A stretch of DNA of 48,892 nt from Methanosarcinaceae archaeon. Its GTDB lineage: Archaea; Halobacteriota; Methanosarcinia; Methanosarcinales; Methanosarcinaceae. Under the pieces are notes generated by a model. That model was not told where the DNA came from and made no database searches. It saw only the letters and a list, made by a program, of their open reading frames with translations. The DNA is taken from contig JAIPUR010000019.1 of NCBI GenBank assembly GCA_020055655.1, positions 1 to 48,892 of the forward strand, written 5' to 3'. A program made the position numbers and the translations under genes. Position 1 is the stretch's first letter; each line of letters begins with the position of its first letter. Positions 34,786 to 43,800 of the stretch are shown here, piece by piece.

Positions 34786-35752
34786 TATTGCACCTCACCA
34801 TTCCCCCGTTGAATATTTTCAGTTTGGGGGTACATTTGGAGCAATTCTCATTCCCTGTGGAGCACCTTTTATAGAAGAAGCATCCTTCAAGCACTTCATC
34901 CTGCATGGGATGGTGGCCTTTTATGGCATGGAACTTGTTTTGTGGCAGGGCATTCCATAATGCCCTTGTATACGGGTGCCTGAGTTTTTCTCCCTCACCT
35001 GCAAAGTCCCCGGATTTTGCAATTTCCAGGATGGTTCCGGCGTAGAAAATAGCAATCTTATCAGATATTTTCAATGCAGCTTCTATATCGTGGGTTATCA
35101 GGATGACTGCATATCCTTTCTTTGCCATGTTCTTGAAATAACTTAGTGTTTCATTCAGGTTTTTCTCATCCAGCCCCGGTGTGGGCTCATCTGCAATTAC
35201 AATCTTAGACGATTCCATAACGGCAGTGGAAACCAAGACTCTTCGAGTCATTCCTCCAGAAAGTTCATGCGGGAACATCCCTTCGACCTCAGGTTTTAGG
35301 TCATATTTTTTAAAGATATCTCTCTGAAGATTCTTTCTGGACTCTGCATTTTTCCCATCGGTATTTCCTATGACCTGACTGGAAATTCTCATCAAGGGAT
35401 CAAGGTATTTGGTTGACTGGGGAATAAGGACGATTTCTTTGCCTCGAAGTTCCTCCTTTTTCTTCCGATTCAGGTCGTAGCCATTGTATTCCATACCGCC
35501 ACTAAGTTGTGCGTTTGATGGAAGAATTCCTAAAATAGCATGTGCCAGAAGACTTTTCCCTGAACCACTGGAACCAACGACCGCTAAGATTTCACCACTA
35601 TAAGCTTCCATGCTCAAATTCGATATCACTTTTAATTCGGTTTGCCGCAGTCCAGAGGTATATTGGATAAAAGAAAGGGAAACATCTTTGACTTTTAGCA
35701 AAGCGTCAGATTTATCCTTTTTATCAGTAGTTACTTGAGATATATTTTTCAT
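34775..35752 (-). CDS. ABC transporter ATPase, nickel/peptide type (NikD/DppD-like)
   Basis: A 325-residue ATPase subunit with Walker A GSSGSGKSL, signature ELSGGMTRR, Walker B KIVIADEPTPGLD and switch His in LITHDIEA. The C-terminal 70 residues carry the oligopeptide/dipeptide/nickel transporter extension, including LRHPYTRALWNALPQ and a cysteine cluster (CFFYKRC, then CSKC) of the kind that binds an FeS cluster in related DppD-type proteins. GAGGTG precedes the ATG by four bases. It is the third-from-last step of a five-gene operon with two permeases and a binding protein. Confidence 0.9.
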   Translation of the reverse strand: MKNISQVTTDKKDKSDALLKVKDVSLSFIQYTSGLRQTELKVISNLSMEAYSGEILAVVGSSGSGKSLLAHAILGILPSNAQLSGGMEYNGYDLNRKKKEELRGKEIVLIPQSTKYLDPLMRISSQVIGNTDGKNAESRKNLQRDIFKKYDLKPEVEGMFPHELSGGMTRRVLVSTAVMESSKIVIADEPTPGLDEKNLNETLSYFKNMAKKGYAVILITHDIEAALKISDKIAIFYAGTILEIAKSGDFAGEGEKLRHPYTRALWNALPQNKFHAIKGHHPMQDEVLEGCFFYKRCSTGNENCSKCTPKLKIFNGGMVRCNNAA

Positions 35753-35804
35753 ACTTCACCTCTTTTTATCATTTCAATCAATTTTCATCAACAATTATCT
35801 GTTT

Positions 35805-36662
35805 CTATTCGTGAGCTTTTTTCGGATCTAGCATTTTTCCAAGATTTTCCCCTATTAAGTCAAATACCAGGATCACGATCAGAAGTGATAATCCCGGGAA
35901 AAATGCAAGCCACCAGTATCCTGCTGAAAGGTATTTCATTGATTCTGACAGGATAATGCCGATTGCCGGTTCATGTGGAGAAAGTCCAAAGCCCAGAAAA
36001 GTTACTGATGCTTCATGCAGAATTGCATGGGGGAACATTACAATCGTTCCTAATACAAACTGAGGAAGCAGATGAGGAAAAATATGATTTTTAGCGATCC
36101 ACCACTTTGATTTTCCAAATTTTTGCGATATATGGATGTATTCCTGGGTTTTTATCTGTTTGACTTCTGCCCTTACAACTCGTGTAAGACTTGTCCAATG
36201 CGATAATGCAACCCCTATGATAACTCCGGTAGCTCCTCCACCAAATCCTATTGAGATCAAAATAATCAATAGGAGATGTGGTATTGAAAGAAATAGATCT
36301 ACCAGCCAGGATACAATTGAATCCTCTATTTTACCTATACTTGAAAGTAAACCTAAAAAAACACTGATTATAGTGCTGATCGAGGAAGCTAAAGCTCCAA
36401 TTATTATACTTAAACCAAGTCCGCCAAGAGTTCGCACAAACATGTCTCTTCCCATCCAGTCTGTTCCAAAAGGATGTTCCAGAGAAGGTGCAAGGTTCTT
36501 TGATTCAAAGTCAGTTGACAGTGCATTCTCATCTATGAATGCACTGGAAACCACGATTGCAATCAATAACAATGACAGGCAACTAATCAGCATGATGGTT
36601 TTCTGTCGCAGGTTGATTCCTTTGAATAGTTCCCTGTTAGCATTTACAACAGCAGTAGTCAT
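35805..36662 (-). CDS. ABC transporter permease (NikC/DppC-like)
   Basis: A 285-residue inner permease with about six helices. The N-terminal extension and HPFGTDWMGRDMFVRTLGGL motif are typical of DppC/OppC/NikC proteins, and the cytoplasmic EAA-type loop reads VVRAEVKQIKTQEYIHIS. Its ATG overlaps the stop of the upstream permease gene by four bases, so they are made in equal amounts and pair in the membrane. Located between that gene and the NikD-like ATPase. Confidence 0.9.
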   Translation of the reverse strand: MTTAVVNANRELFKGINLRQKTIMLISCLSLLLIAIVVSSAFIDENALSTDFESKNLAPSLEHPFGTDWMGRDMFVRTLGGLGLSIIIGALASSISTIISVFLGLLSSIGKIEDSIVSWLVDLFLSIPHLLLIILISIGFGGGATGVIIGVALSHWTSLTRVVRAEVKQIKTQEYIHISQKFGKSKWWIAKNHIFPHLLPQFVLGTIVMFPHAILHEASVTFLGFGLSPHEPAIGIILSESMKYLSAGYWWLAFFPGLSLLIVILVFDLIGENLGKMLDPKKAHE

Positions 36663-37648
36663 GGCCTCGTCTCCTGCTGTTTTATTCTGGGGTCAACGAA
36701 TTCATAGATTATATCGGCTATCAGATTTCCTGAATAGACAAACAAAGTGCTGACAATGACTATTGCCAAAAGCAGGGGCACATCTGACCTTAAACCCGCT
36801 GCCACTGCAGCCTGACCAAGACCTGGATAAGAAAACACCTGCTCAACTAGTACAGCTCCTCCAAACAGTTCACTGAATCCTAAAAACTGCAATGTAATAG
36901 CCGGAAGTGCAACATTCCTGATTCCATGCCTTTTTACCAGATCAAATCCTGTTTCTCCTCTTGCCTTTGCAAATAGAACATAATCACTTGACATAACCTC
37001 AATTAATTTTTCACGAGTGAACATTGCGATAGAGGCAACTCCAAGCAGACTAAGGGTTATTGTTGGAAGTATCAAATGATGGATGCGGTCAAAAAAAGTC
37101 ACATCCCCACTTGCAACACCTATAGGCACACTTAGACCTACCGGGAACCATCCTAAGTTTACCGAAAATATCAATAAGAAGATCAATGCCAACCAGAAAG
37201 TTGGAGCGGCAAGCAGAATGTAGCAGTATGTCTTTATTACCTTATCAATAAAAGTTCCGTGTTTCATCCCGGCTACAATGCCTAAAACAAATCCCAGAAT
37301 TCCTGATAGCACCCATGAAGAAGCCATGAGCAATAGAGAAGATGCAAATCGTTCTTTAATTATATCTGTCACAGGCATCCTGTATATCAGTGAGGTGCCA
37401 AAATCCCCTTCAAGAGCACTACCCGCCCAATTTAGAAATTTTTCATGTGCAGGAGTATTAACTCCCCAGTATTCTTCCATCTTTGCTTTTTGTTCTGGTT
37501 GTATACTCATTTCCCCAATATATGCCCTGACAGGATCTATTGGGGATTGCTCCACTATCCAGAAACTGGCAACGCAAACAAATATTAAAAGAACAATTAA
37601 TTTGAGGGTCTTTTTCCCCATAAAAATGCCTAATTTCTCATATTTCAC
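36659..37648 (-). CDS. ABC transporter permease (NikB/DppB-like)
   Basis: A 329-residue permease with the DppB/NikB layout: an N-terminal anchor helix, a periplasmic loop containing YWGVNTPAHEKFLNWAG and GDFGTSLIYRMPV, and an EAA-type loop around VLFAKARGETGFDLVKRHG. The start is GTG at 37648, chosen because GGAGGT lies eight bases upstream; an internal ATG at 37621 lacks one. The 120-base gap to the binding-protein gene holds no clear promoter, so read-through from upstream is likely. Confidence 0.9.
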   Translation of the reverse strand: MKYEKLGIFMGKKTLKLIVLLIFVCVASFWIVEQSPIDPVRAYIGEMSIQPEQKAKMEEYWGVNTPAHEKFLNWAGSALEGDFGTSLIYRMPVTDIIKERFASSLLLMASSWVLSGILGFVLGIVAGMKHGTFIDKVIKTYCYILLAAPTFWLALIFLLIFSVNLGWFPVGLSVPIGVASGDVTFFDRIHHLILPTITLSLLGVASIAMFTREKLIEVMSSDYVLFAKARGETGFDLVKRHGIRNVALPAITLQFLGFSELFGGAVLVEQVFSYPGLGQAAVAAGLRSDVPLLLAIVIVSTLFVYSGNLIADIIYEFVDPRIKQQETRP

Positions 37649-37769
37649 TCTCTTTGACCTCCAATTTCCATTCTGGTAAAGTTGTGGCTCGGGATATTTT
37701 CAAAAGCTTTGTTTATGGTTAAAAAAAGTTGAACTGAGAGATTCCCCCTCAGTTAATCAAACCACGGAT

Positions 37770-39389
37770 CTAGTTCCCTTTGAGCTCCCATTCCAGAATA
37801 TTTCCGAATATATCAGCACCGTGTGGCTGTATCTTTGGTGTACCTATGTCTATTTTCTCATCCATGATGTACAGGTAGTCAACGGTTGCCATCCACATCC
37901 ATGTTGCATCGCCTTTAGAAGAGAAACCTGTATCTCCGTCCCATGCTGCAAGCTGCCAATCCTTGTTTGCAGCATTCTGATCTGGATTTGTTATTGCAGC
38001 CCTTAAATGGGAGTCCACGGTCGGATTGCTGTACTTTATTATGTTGTTGTAGCTTGAGGGATCATAGCTCTTGCTGTAGTATTTCAGGTACAGGTCGGTC
38101 GGATCGAGTGAACCGTAACCGAAGACAACCGGAGTTGAAAGGGCAAGGGTATCGATCTTATCCCAACTTGCACCTTCGGGTATTATGTTGATACCGATCT
38201 TTTTGGATTCTTCGGAAATTGAAACTGCCAGAGCTTGTCTTTCCTGTGCACTAGCAGCGTATAAAAGAGTAAATTCAGCTTTTACTTCGTTCTTTTCAAC
38301 AATACCGTCTCCATCAGTGTCTTTCCAGCCGGCGTCATTTAATATTTTCTTAGCCTCATCAATGTTTCCATCTTCAAAAATTGCATCTTTGTTTCCCCAT
38401 GGTAGTTTGTCCACACCGGTGAACTCTTCCTCGCCCTGGCCGTTCAGTGCGGCATCGACCAACTTTTGCCTGTCGATTCCTATGTTCAGTGCTTTTCTGA
38501 TTGCAATGTCAGAGGTCACATCGTTCCCAATCGGATATCCATCCTCGGATTTTTCACCTGTCTCGGGCTGAATCGGGAAACTGATTCCACGGGCATCAAT
38601 TGAATCTAGGGATACTACCTTCATTCCGTCAACTTTCTGGCTTGCATAGGAAGATGGAATTTCAGCCAGATCGATCTGGCCTGATTTCGCAGCGGCAAAA
38701 GCAGTATCTGCTTCCATGAATACAATGGTTAGTTTCTTGAAGTAAGGTTCATCTCCATAATAATCAGGATTTGCTTCCAGAATTACCTGTTGTCCTTTAT
38801 CCCACTGTACAAATTCATAAGGCCCTGATCCTATTGGACTCTGGCCGTAGTCTTCATTGTATGCATGTTCAGGGACAATTCCTATAACTGCCAGTTTATT
38901 GATAAATGTGGCCTGATTGTCATTCAATTCAAATTTAATGGTATCATCATCAATGGTTGTAGCTTTTTCCAGCATGGAAAGGTCCACACTGCCCCCAGCA
39001 TTTGCTGCAGTATTGAATGTGAAGGCTACATCCTCTGCTGTCAGTGATTCTCCGTCATGGAACTTGACATCGTTCCTTATCGTAACAGTCCATGTATATC
39101 CATCTTCACTAGCTGAGTGTTCGGTAGCAAGATCGCCAACAAAGGCAGCATTATTATTTCTATTAAAAAGAGTACTCTGGATTAAAGGTTCATGGTTGTA
39201 ACCCCATCCTGTAATAGGGTTAAATCCAGATTCAGGTTCTCCTCCATGGGTTCCAACTGCTGCAATTAACTCATCCGTTCTTATTTCTTCAGTACCTGAT
39301 GCTTCTGTTTTACTGTCCGCACATCCAGAAACCATAACTGCCACTACTAGTAGCATTCCTATCAATAACATACTCAATGATTTTTTCAT
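37770..39389 (-). CDS. Family 5 solute-binding lipoprotein of a nickel/peptide ABC importer
   Basis: A 539-residue extracytoplasmic binding protein. It begins with a signal helix and lipobox (VAVMVSGC), followed by an acidic linker and the SBP_bac_5 domain: NDVKFHDGESLTAEDVAFTF, GSGPYEFVQWDKGQQV and RKALNIGIDRQKLV are diagnostic. The substrate of family 5 proteins (peptides, nickel, opines or metallophore complexes) cannot be read from sequence; methanogens have high nickel needs for F430, hydrogenases and CODH, so nickel or a nickel chelate is a fair guess. AGGAG precedes the ATG at 39389 by eight bases; a GTG one codon earlier is the alternative. Three palindromes in the 5' flank suggest tight regulation. 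Confidence 0.85.
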   Translation of the reverse strand: MKKSLSMLLIGMLLVVAVMVSGCADSKTEASGTEEIRTDELIAAVGTHGGEPESGFNPITGWGYNHEPLIQSTLFNRNNNAAFVGDLATEHSASEDGYTWTVTIRNDVKFHDGESLTAEDVAFTFNTAANAGGSVDLSMLEKATTIDDDTIKFELNDNQATFINKLAVIGIVPEHAYNEDYGQSPIGSGPYEFVQWDKGQQVILEANPDYYGDEPYFKKLTIVFMEADTAFAAAKSGQIDLAEIPSSYASQKVDGMKVVSLDSIDARGISFPIQPETGEKSEDGYPIGNDVTSDIAIRKALNIGIDRQKLVDAALNGQGEEEFTGVDKLPWGNKDAIFEDGNIDEAKKILNDAGWKDTDGDGIVEKNEVKAEFTLLYAASAQERQALAVSISEESKKIGINIIPEGASWDKIDTLALSTPVVFGYGSLDPTDLYLKYYSKSYDPSSYNNIIKYSNPTVDSHLRAAITNPDQNAANKDWQLAAWDGDTGFSSKGDATWMWMATVDYLYIMDEKIDIGTPKIQPHGADIFGNILEWELKGN

Positions 39390-39482
39390 CACAAATACTC
39401 CTGTATAAATTTTGAAATATCAACTATTCTGCATTATTCCCCGATTTAGCTTGATACTAAAATTTGGATATTAGGGGGAAAT

Positions 39483-39555
39483 TTAGTATTACTAATTTTA
39501 TTATTAATTAGAGTTATTAAACGTTTAATACAAATATAATCACTGTATTTAATAC
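39483..39555. promoter_or_regulatory. Cluster of three palindromes upstream of the ABC importer
   Basis: Three dyads lie in 73 bases: TTAGTATTACTAA at 39483-39495 (6+1+6), TATTAAACGTTTAATA at 39515-39530 (perfect, 16 bp) and GTATTTAATAC at 39545-39555 (5+1+5). They share the core half-site GTATTA/TATTA. Their centres are about 33 and 28 bases apart. They lie 90-165 bases upstream of the binding-protein start and would suit a dimeric metal-responsive repressor. The rest of 39393-39861 shows no gene. Confidence 0.5.
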
Positions 39556-39861
39556 TTTCGTTATAATTCGTAACACTAAATTGTGCAAACTCTACTTTTT
39601 AACATTCAACCAATACGCATAAAAAACAAAAATTGGCCATCTAAAAATATATAAATCAACATCTTTAGGCGGTACCCAGCAAAAAAGAATGTGTCTGAGC
39701 TATATTTAAAAATGTTATTGATATGTGTTACAGGCTAATATTAAAGAAACTTTATAGATTTATTTATAGTTAATTTTGTATTAACAACCAGATGAGTAAC
39801 TATCACTATCTTTTTATCCAATGTTGTTATTTTTATACTTATTTCGGGGTTTGATATAAAA

Positions 39862-40158
39862 ATGTCAACTGTAACTATTACAAAAATTAATGCTATATCA
39901 TTGGGAAAATTAGTTGCAATTATCTCTGCAGTTATAGGTTTCATTTTCGGAGTGATTATGCTATTGTTCATGATTTCCCAAGCAATTGGACCTATTGAAA
40001 TAATGGTCATAGTTAAAATAATTATTATACCTATGATAATACCTGTGATGAATATTATTATTGGTTTTATAACAGGTGTGATCATTGCACTGGTTTTCAA
40101 CTTCATGAGTAGATATACTGGCGGGCTGAAACTTGAAATTGAAGAGGTTGCAATATAA
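39862..40158 (+). CDS. Small two-helix membrane protein, DUF3566-like (paralogue 1)
   Basis: A 98-residue membrane protein. The N-terminal TVTITKINAISLGKLVAII leads into two hydrophobic segments (about 16-42 and 48-82), ending in FNFMSRYTGGLKLEIEEV. The pattern, a short strand, two helices and a closing GG-containing strand, resembles the DUF3566-like small transmembrane proteins of archaea. It is followed 39 bases later by a clear paralogue. Its composition is very AT- and Ile-rich. Function unknown. Confidence 0.5.
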   Translation: MSTVTITKINAISLGKLVAIISAVIGFIFGVIMLLFMISQAIGPIEIMVIVKIIIIPMIIPVMNIIIGFITGVIIALVFNFMSRYTGGLKLEIEEVAI

Positions 40159-40197
40159 AATTGGATAGATCAAGAAATCAATGAAAGGATAACTCGC

Positions 40198-40533
40198 ATG
40201 ACAACTGCAACTATTACAAAAATCAATCCCATATCATTAGGAAAAAATGTAGCGATTATCTTTGGGATAATGAGTTTCTTATTTGGAATGTTTTGGAGCG
40301 TTTTCCTACCACTATTAATTAAGGTGCTTGCACCAGTATTAGAAGCAAATCATGGATACGCAATAGCAATAATTTATGGAGAAAGCGAAATCCAGACGAC
40401 ACTAATAACTTTGCTAAAAATGTCACTAATCTCTGGTGTCATTGGTCTTATTTTAGGCGTTATAGTTGCAGTAATATACAATTTCATTTGCGTGCATACT
40501 AGTGGTGTGGAGCTGGAATTTAAACAAGGATGA
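40198..40533 (+). CDS. Small two-helix membrane protein, DUF3566-like (paralogue 2)
   Basis: A 111-residue paralogue of the preceding protein. The N-termini align almost residue for residue (TATITKINPISLGKNVAII against TVTITKINAISLGKLVAII), and both end with an N-F-[MI]-x3-[YH]-T-[GS]-G motif (YNFICVHTSGVELEF here). The loop between the two hydrophobic regions is longer and more polar (EANHGYAIAIIYGESEIQT). A tandem duplication followed by divergence explains the pair; they may form a heteromeric membrane complex. No ribosome site better than GGATAACTC is seen. Confidence 0.5.
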   Translation: MTTATITKINPISLGKNVAIIFGIMSFLFGMFWSVFLPLLIKVLAPVLEANHGYAIAIIYGESEIQTTLITLLKMSLISGVIGLILGVIVAVIYNFICVHTSGVELEFKQG

Positions 40534-40591
40534 ATAGTATACTTGAAACTGGCGAATCTACACTTGCATCGCTTTGTGTGCAATGTAATGA

Positions 40592-40723
40592 ATGTCTGGA
40601 AAATTCCCACAGCATCTTGATATCTCCACTCTGTTATACTTTGTGGTCGAGGACTTTGAGGGACCCGGACTTGAGGAATGGATTAGGATGGCGAAAATGT
40701 TCCTGAAGAATAAGGATATTTGA
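40592..40723 (+). CDS. 43-residue ORF homologous to the ORF at 33578 (possible gene fragment)
   Basis: The frame reads MSGKFPQHLDISTLLYFVV and EDFEGPGLEEWIRMAKMF, then LKNKDI and TGA. Its end matches the frame at 33578-33697. A frame just upstream (KLANLHLHRFVCNVMNVWKI) may belong to the same gene before a frameshift near 40600, in which case this is a 3' relic rather than a short gene. Family unknown. The following 200 bases to the methyltransferase stop are AT-rich and empty. Confidence 0.3.
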   Translation: MSGKFPQHLDISTLLYFVVEDFEGPGLEEWIRMAKMFLKNKDI

Positions 40724-40921
40724 TTATTAGGTTTTTTTAGAATATACAACCATAAATTTGAAGATATGGAAGGAATGCTACGGCTAATGTTGCATCAACA
40801 AACATAAAATACTTATTTGGCAAAATATAACCATCCCCTTTTGTATTTTCTGCAACAAGTAATACCCAGAGGATTAATTATTTTTAAATTGTTATGTAAA
40901 ATTTAAATCTAAGTATGTTTT

Positions 40922-42019
40922 CTACAGAGCCTCAATTTTGATATATTTCAAGCACTCGTCATAATTCTCTTTTTCAATTACATTTTTTAATCTTTTGTAC
41001 GTTATATTTCTACATATATTATTCTCATTGTTATTGACAAGAATAAATAATCTATCACCTTGATCTTCTCTATTTAAGTCCATTACAGCATGTCCTGTTG
41101 TACCAGAGCCAGCAAAAAAATCGAGCACTATTGAATTAGGCCTTGAAGAAGCTCTAATCAATTCTTTAATCAATGACATCGGTTTAGGTGTTTGGAAACA
41201 GTATCTATCACCAAGTATTTCACCCAGCTCATCTTTTGCAGATGAGGTCGTACCTAACCCTTTCAATATGGTTTCCATATCTGATAGCTTGCCTACTCTT
41301 TTACCATCAGTTGCTTGAGGAAGCATAATTTTGTTAAAATTGGTACTCTTTTTATTTTTGAAGCAGACAAAAATATATTCATGAGCAATTTTGATGTTCT
41401 TAAAAGACTTATCAACACGATTTTCGTCAAAATATGGATCAATTTTGGGCCATATAAGAACGTCTACATTGTTTTCCCCAAATATTTGATGGCATAATAG
41501 AAGAAGCGTTCCAGTCTCATGTTCATCTATATTAATAAATAGAGTACCTTCATTAGACAATAAATCATAGGCATATTTCAATCTCTTTTTCATGAAACTA
41601 AGCCATTTACTATGGTAATACGAGTCTTCATCGCTAGAATAACCATGATCACTGTAATTTAGCCAATCCATGCCAGTGTTATATGGCGGATCAATACAAA
41701 TCACATCAATTTTGTGATTATAGGGTTTTTTGAGGATACTAAGAGCCTCTAGATTTTCACCTTCAATCAACAAGTTCATGCGACTACCATTTTCAATAAA
41801 AAGATTCTTATCTTCAATCAGTCCTAATATTTCATTTCCAGCTTGATTCTCAGTACATTCTTCAAAAACAAGTCCATATTTCTCTTTTTGAATTTCGTTT
41901 TTTATTTGACATACTATCTGTAAATAATATTCAGGAACAGAACTGTTTTCTAAATATGTTTCCAACTCGGAGATCTTCGAAACAAGATCATTTTTCCTAT
42001 TTTTTGTAATATTACTCAT
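40922..42019 (-). CDS. Orphan beta-class adenine DNA methyltransferase (type III Mod-like)
   Basis: A 365-residue DNA methyltransferase. Catalytic motif IV is DPPYNTG at residues 110-116, followed by SKWLSFMKKRLKYAYDLL and the INIDEHE strand. SAM-binding motif I comes later as DFFAGSGTTGHAV (300-312). This order (IV before I) is the beta class, as in type III Mod subunits and N6-adenine enzymes. Between the motifs only about 110-150 residues remain for target recognition, less than in a full Mod of about 600 residues. No res helicase-nuclease gene is adjacent, so it looks like an orphan modification enzyme. AAGGAGAT precedes the ATG by four bases. It is the last gene of the nrdG-nrdD-tmk-LRR operon. 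Confidence 0.85.
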   Translation of the reverse strand: MSNITKNRKNDLVSKISELETYLENSSVPEYYLQIVCQIKNEIQKEKYGLVFEECTENQAGNEILGLIEDKNLFIENGSRMNLLIEGENLEALSILKKPYNHKIDVICIDPPYNTGMDWLNYSDHGYSSDEDSYYHSKWLSFMKKRLKYAYDLLSNEGTLFINIDEHETGTLLLLCHQIFGENNVDVLIWPKIDPYFDENRVDKSFKNIKIAHEYIFVCFKNKKSTNFNKIMLPQATDGKRVGKLSDMETILKGLGTTSSAKDELGEILGDRYCFQTPKPMSLIKELIRASSRPNSIVLDFFAGSGTTGHAVMDLNREDQGDRLFILVNNNENNICRNITYKRLKNVIEKENYDECLKYIKIEAL

Positions 42020-42060
42020 AAAAATCTCCTTATAAGTGAGATATTATTCTTAAAAATATC

Positions 42061-43800
42061 TTATTGTTTCCTCACAATCTCTGCGGGACAGTTAAGGAAA
42101 GTGTGCTTTTCTGTCGTAGTTTGTTTGGGCAGGATGAGCTCTTTAAGATATTTACAATTCACAAATGCCCATTCACCAAGGCTTACCATATTTTCTGGAA
42201 TAGAAACATTAGCTAGACTCGAGCAATTTGCAAATGCTGATCTCTCAATACTTGTTACACTATCGGGTAGAATCACATTCATAATGTAACTGCAGCCAAA
42301 AAAAGCGCTCCTACCAATCTTTTTAACACCACCAGGAACCACAAACATCTTCCGAGGGTTTGTTTTTGAATAAAATATTAGCTCCGTTTTATCCTTATTG
42401 TAAAGTGCATCATTCTCATATACATATTCTGGACTATGATTTATTAAGGAAGTAAGAGAAGAATTCGTGAAAGGGTTATATCCGATTATCTTCACACTTT
42501 GAGGAATACCAATTGTCTTAATTGTCTGACAATTGTAGAATGAATGCCTGCCAATAATGACAACCCCTTCAGGGATAACAAGATCACTTGTTCCACTTCC
42601 ATGTTCAAAATAGAACAGCGTTGTCATGGTTTTATTATAAAGTGCCCCATCCTTAAAAATGAAATGAGGGCTATTGTTCTCTATATGTAACTTAGGCAAA
42701 TTTGAAAATGGATTATTTTCAATGATTTTGACACTTGGGGGAATTACTATTTTTCTAAGATTAAAGCAGTTGTAAAATGCATGCTTACTAATGGATATCA
42801 CACCATCAGGAATCTCAAACACATCTGATTCACGATTTATAGCACAATAGATTAATCGTGTAAGATCTCTATCATATAATGCTCCATCCTTTAAGGCAAA
42901 ATGAGAGCTTTTATTAATGAGATTCAAATTAGGACAGTTTGCAAAAGGATTGTCGCCCATAACCGTAACACTTTCAGGAATAATAAGTTCTACAAGATTT
43001 TCACAATTATAGAAAGTGTCTCCTCCTAGATTTGAGACTGTATTTGGAATCGTTATCTTCACTATATTGTTACAATTCCAAAACACACTGTTCTTAAGTT
43101 TCTCCACACCTTCTGGTATCCTCACATATCGATTGCTCCCATTATACTTTGTTAGGGTGGCATCAAGTATTTTAAAATCATGTACAGACCTAATACTTCG
43201 CTTTTTCACAGCATCTTGATATCTATATGCATCAAATTTAGGGGAAAAAGCATAACTTTCATCTTCGAAAAGTCCGGCAAGATACATTTCTTTGTTAATT
43301 GAAGTAAAACCCCGGGGAAATACCAAATATTTGCATTCAATAGTTCCTGCCTTTAAGCGAGAAGTATATGCACAGAAATACTTAGTATCGCGGTTCTTTT
43401 CAAAAAAAGACATTATAATAGAAGGATTATTTTTAATCTTGGAAAGCTCAGCTTCATATTGTTCTTCCCATTCCAAGCACCTGACAGCTATGAACACCGT
43501 ATTTGGATTTTTTACAATAGCAAAGTCATACGTTGAATCTTTGCCTAGATGTATGTATTCAGGCTTGTAACCTTTTCTAAGAAACCTGTCTATTGCCTCA
43601 AGGATAATAAAATTTCTTTGCGAGAACTTCAAAAACCTGTTAGTAGCAACATGTATTAGGTGTCCATAATCAAAGGTCTCATTAACAACATCAAGAGAAA
43701 TACTTTGAGAATCGGAATATTTTTTTAAATAAATATCATTTGTTTCTTCACTGAAACCCAATTTCCAAAAATAGTTGATAGCATTAAGGATGATGCTCAT
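42061..43800 (-). CDS. LRR_5 (BspA-like) leucine-rich repeat protein with unknown N-terminal domain
   Basis: A 579-residue protein. Residues ~1-200 form a domain I do not recognise (AINYFWKLGFSEETNDIY, AIDRFLRKGYKPEYIHLGK, TVFIAVRCLEWEEQYEAEL). From about 215 onward come LRR_5/BspA-type repeats (IPEGVEKLKNSVFWNCNNI, AFYNCFNLRKIVIPPSVKII, AFANCSSLANVSIPENMVSL), broken by inserts of the form HFALKDGALYDRDLTRLIY. There is no signal peptide, unlike cell-surface BspA proteins, so it probably works in the cytoplasm. GGAG lies seven bases before the ATG at 43800; a longer frame to 43833 lacks a site. It overlaps the kinase gene by 17 bases and precedes the methyltransferase by 41, so co-translation is likely. 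Confidence 0.7.
   Translation of the reverse strand: MSIILNAINYFWKLGFSEETNDIYLKKYSDSQSISLDVVNETFDYGHLIHVATNRFLKFSQRNFIILEAIDRFLRKGYKPEYIHLGKDSTYDFAIVKNPNTVFIAVRCLEWEEQYEAELSKIKNNPSIIMSFFEKNRDTKYFCAYTSRLKAGTIECKYLVFPRGFTSINKEMYLAGLFEDESYAFSPKFDAYRYQDAVKKRSIRSVHDFKILDATLTKYNGSNRYVRIPEGVEKLKNSVFWNCNNIVKITIPNTVSNLGGDTFYNCENLVELIIPESVTVMGDNPFANCPNLNLINKSSHFALKDGALYDRDLTRLIYCAINRESDVFEIPDGVISISKHAFYNCFNLRKIVIPPSVKIIENNPFSNLPKLHIENNSPHFIFKDGALYNKTMTTLFYFEHGSGTSDLVIPEGVVIIGRHSFYNCQTIKTIGIPQSVKIIGYNPFTNSSLTSLINHSPEYVYENDALYNKDKTELIFYSKTNPRKMFVVPGGVKKIGRSAFFGCSYIMNVILPDSVTSIERSAFANCSSLANVSIPENMVSLGEWAFVNCKYLKELILPKQTTTEKHTFLNCPAEIVRKQ

Noticed and set aside
40922-42019. Complete type III restriction-modification system
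   Set aside because: Only the Mod-like methyltransferase is present; no Res helicase-nuclease gene lies on either side.
42061-43800. Cell-surface BspA adhesin
   Set aside because: The LRR_5 repeats fit, but there is no signal peptide or membrane anchor and the gene sits within a cytoplasmic nucleotide/DNA-modification operon.
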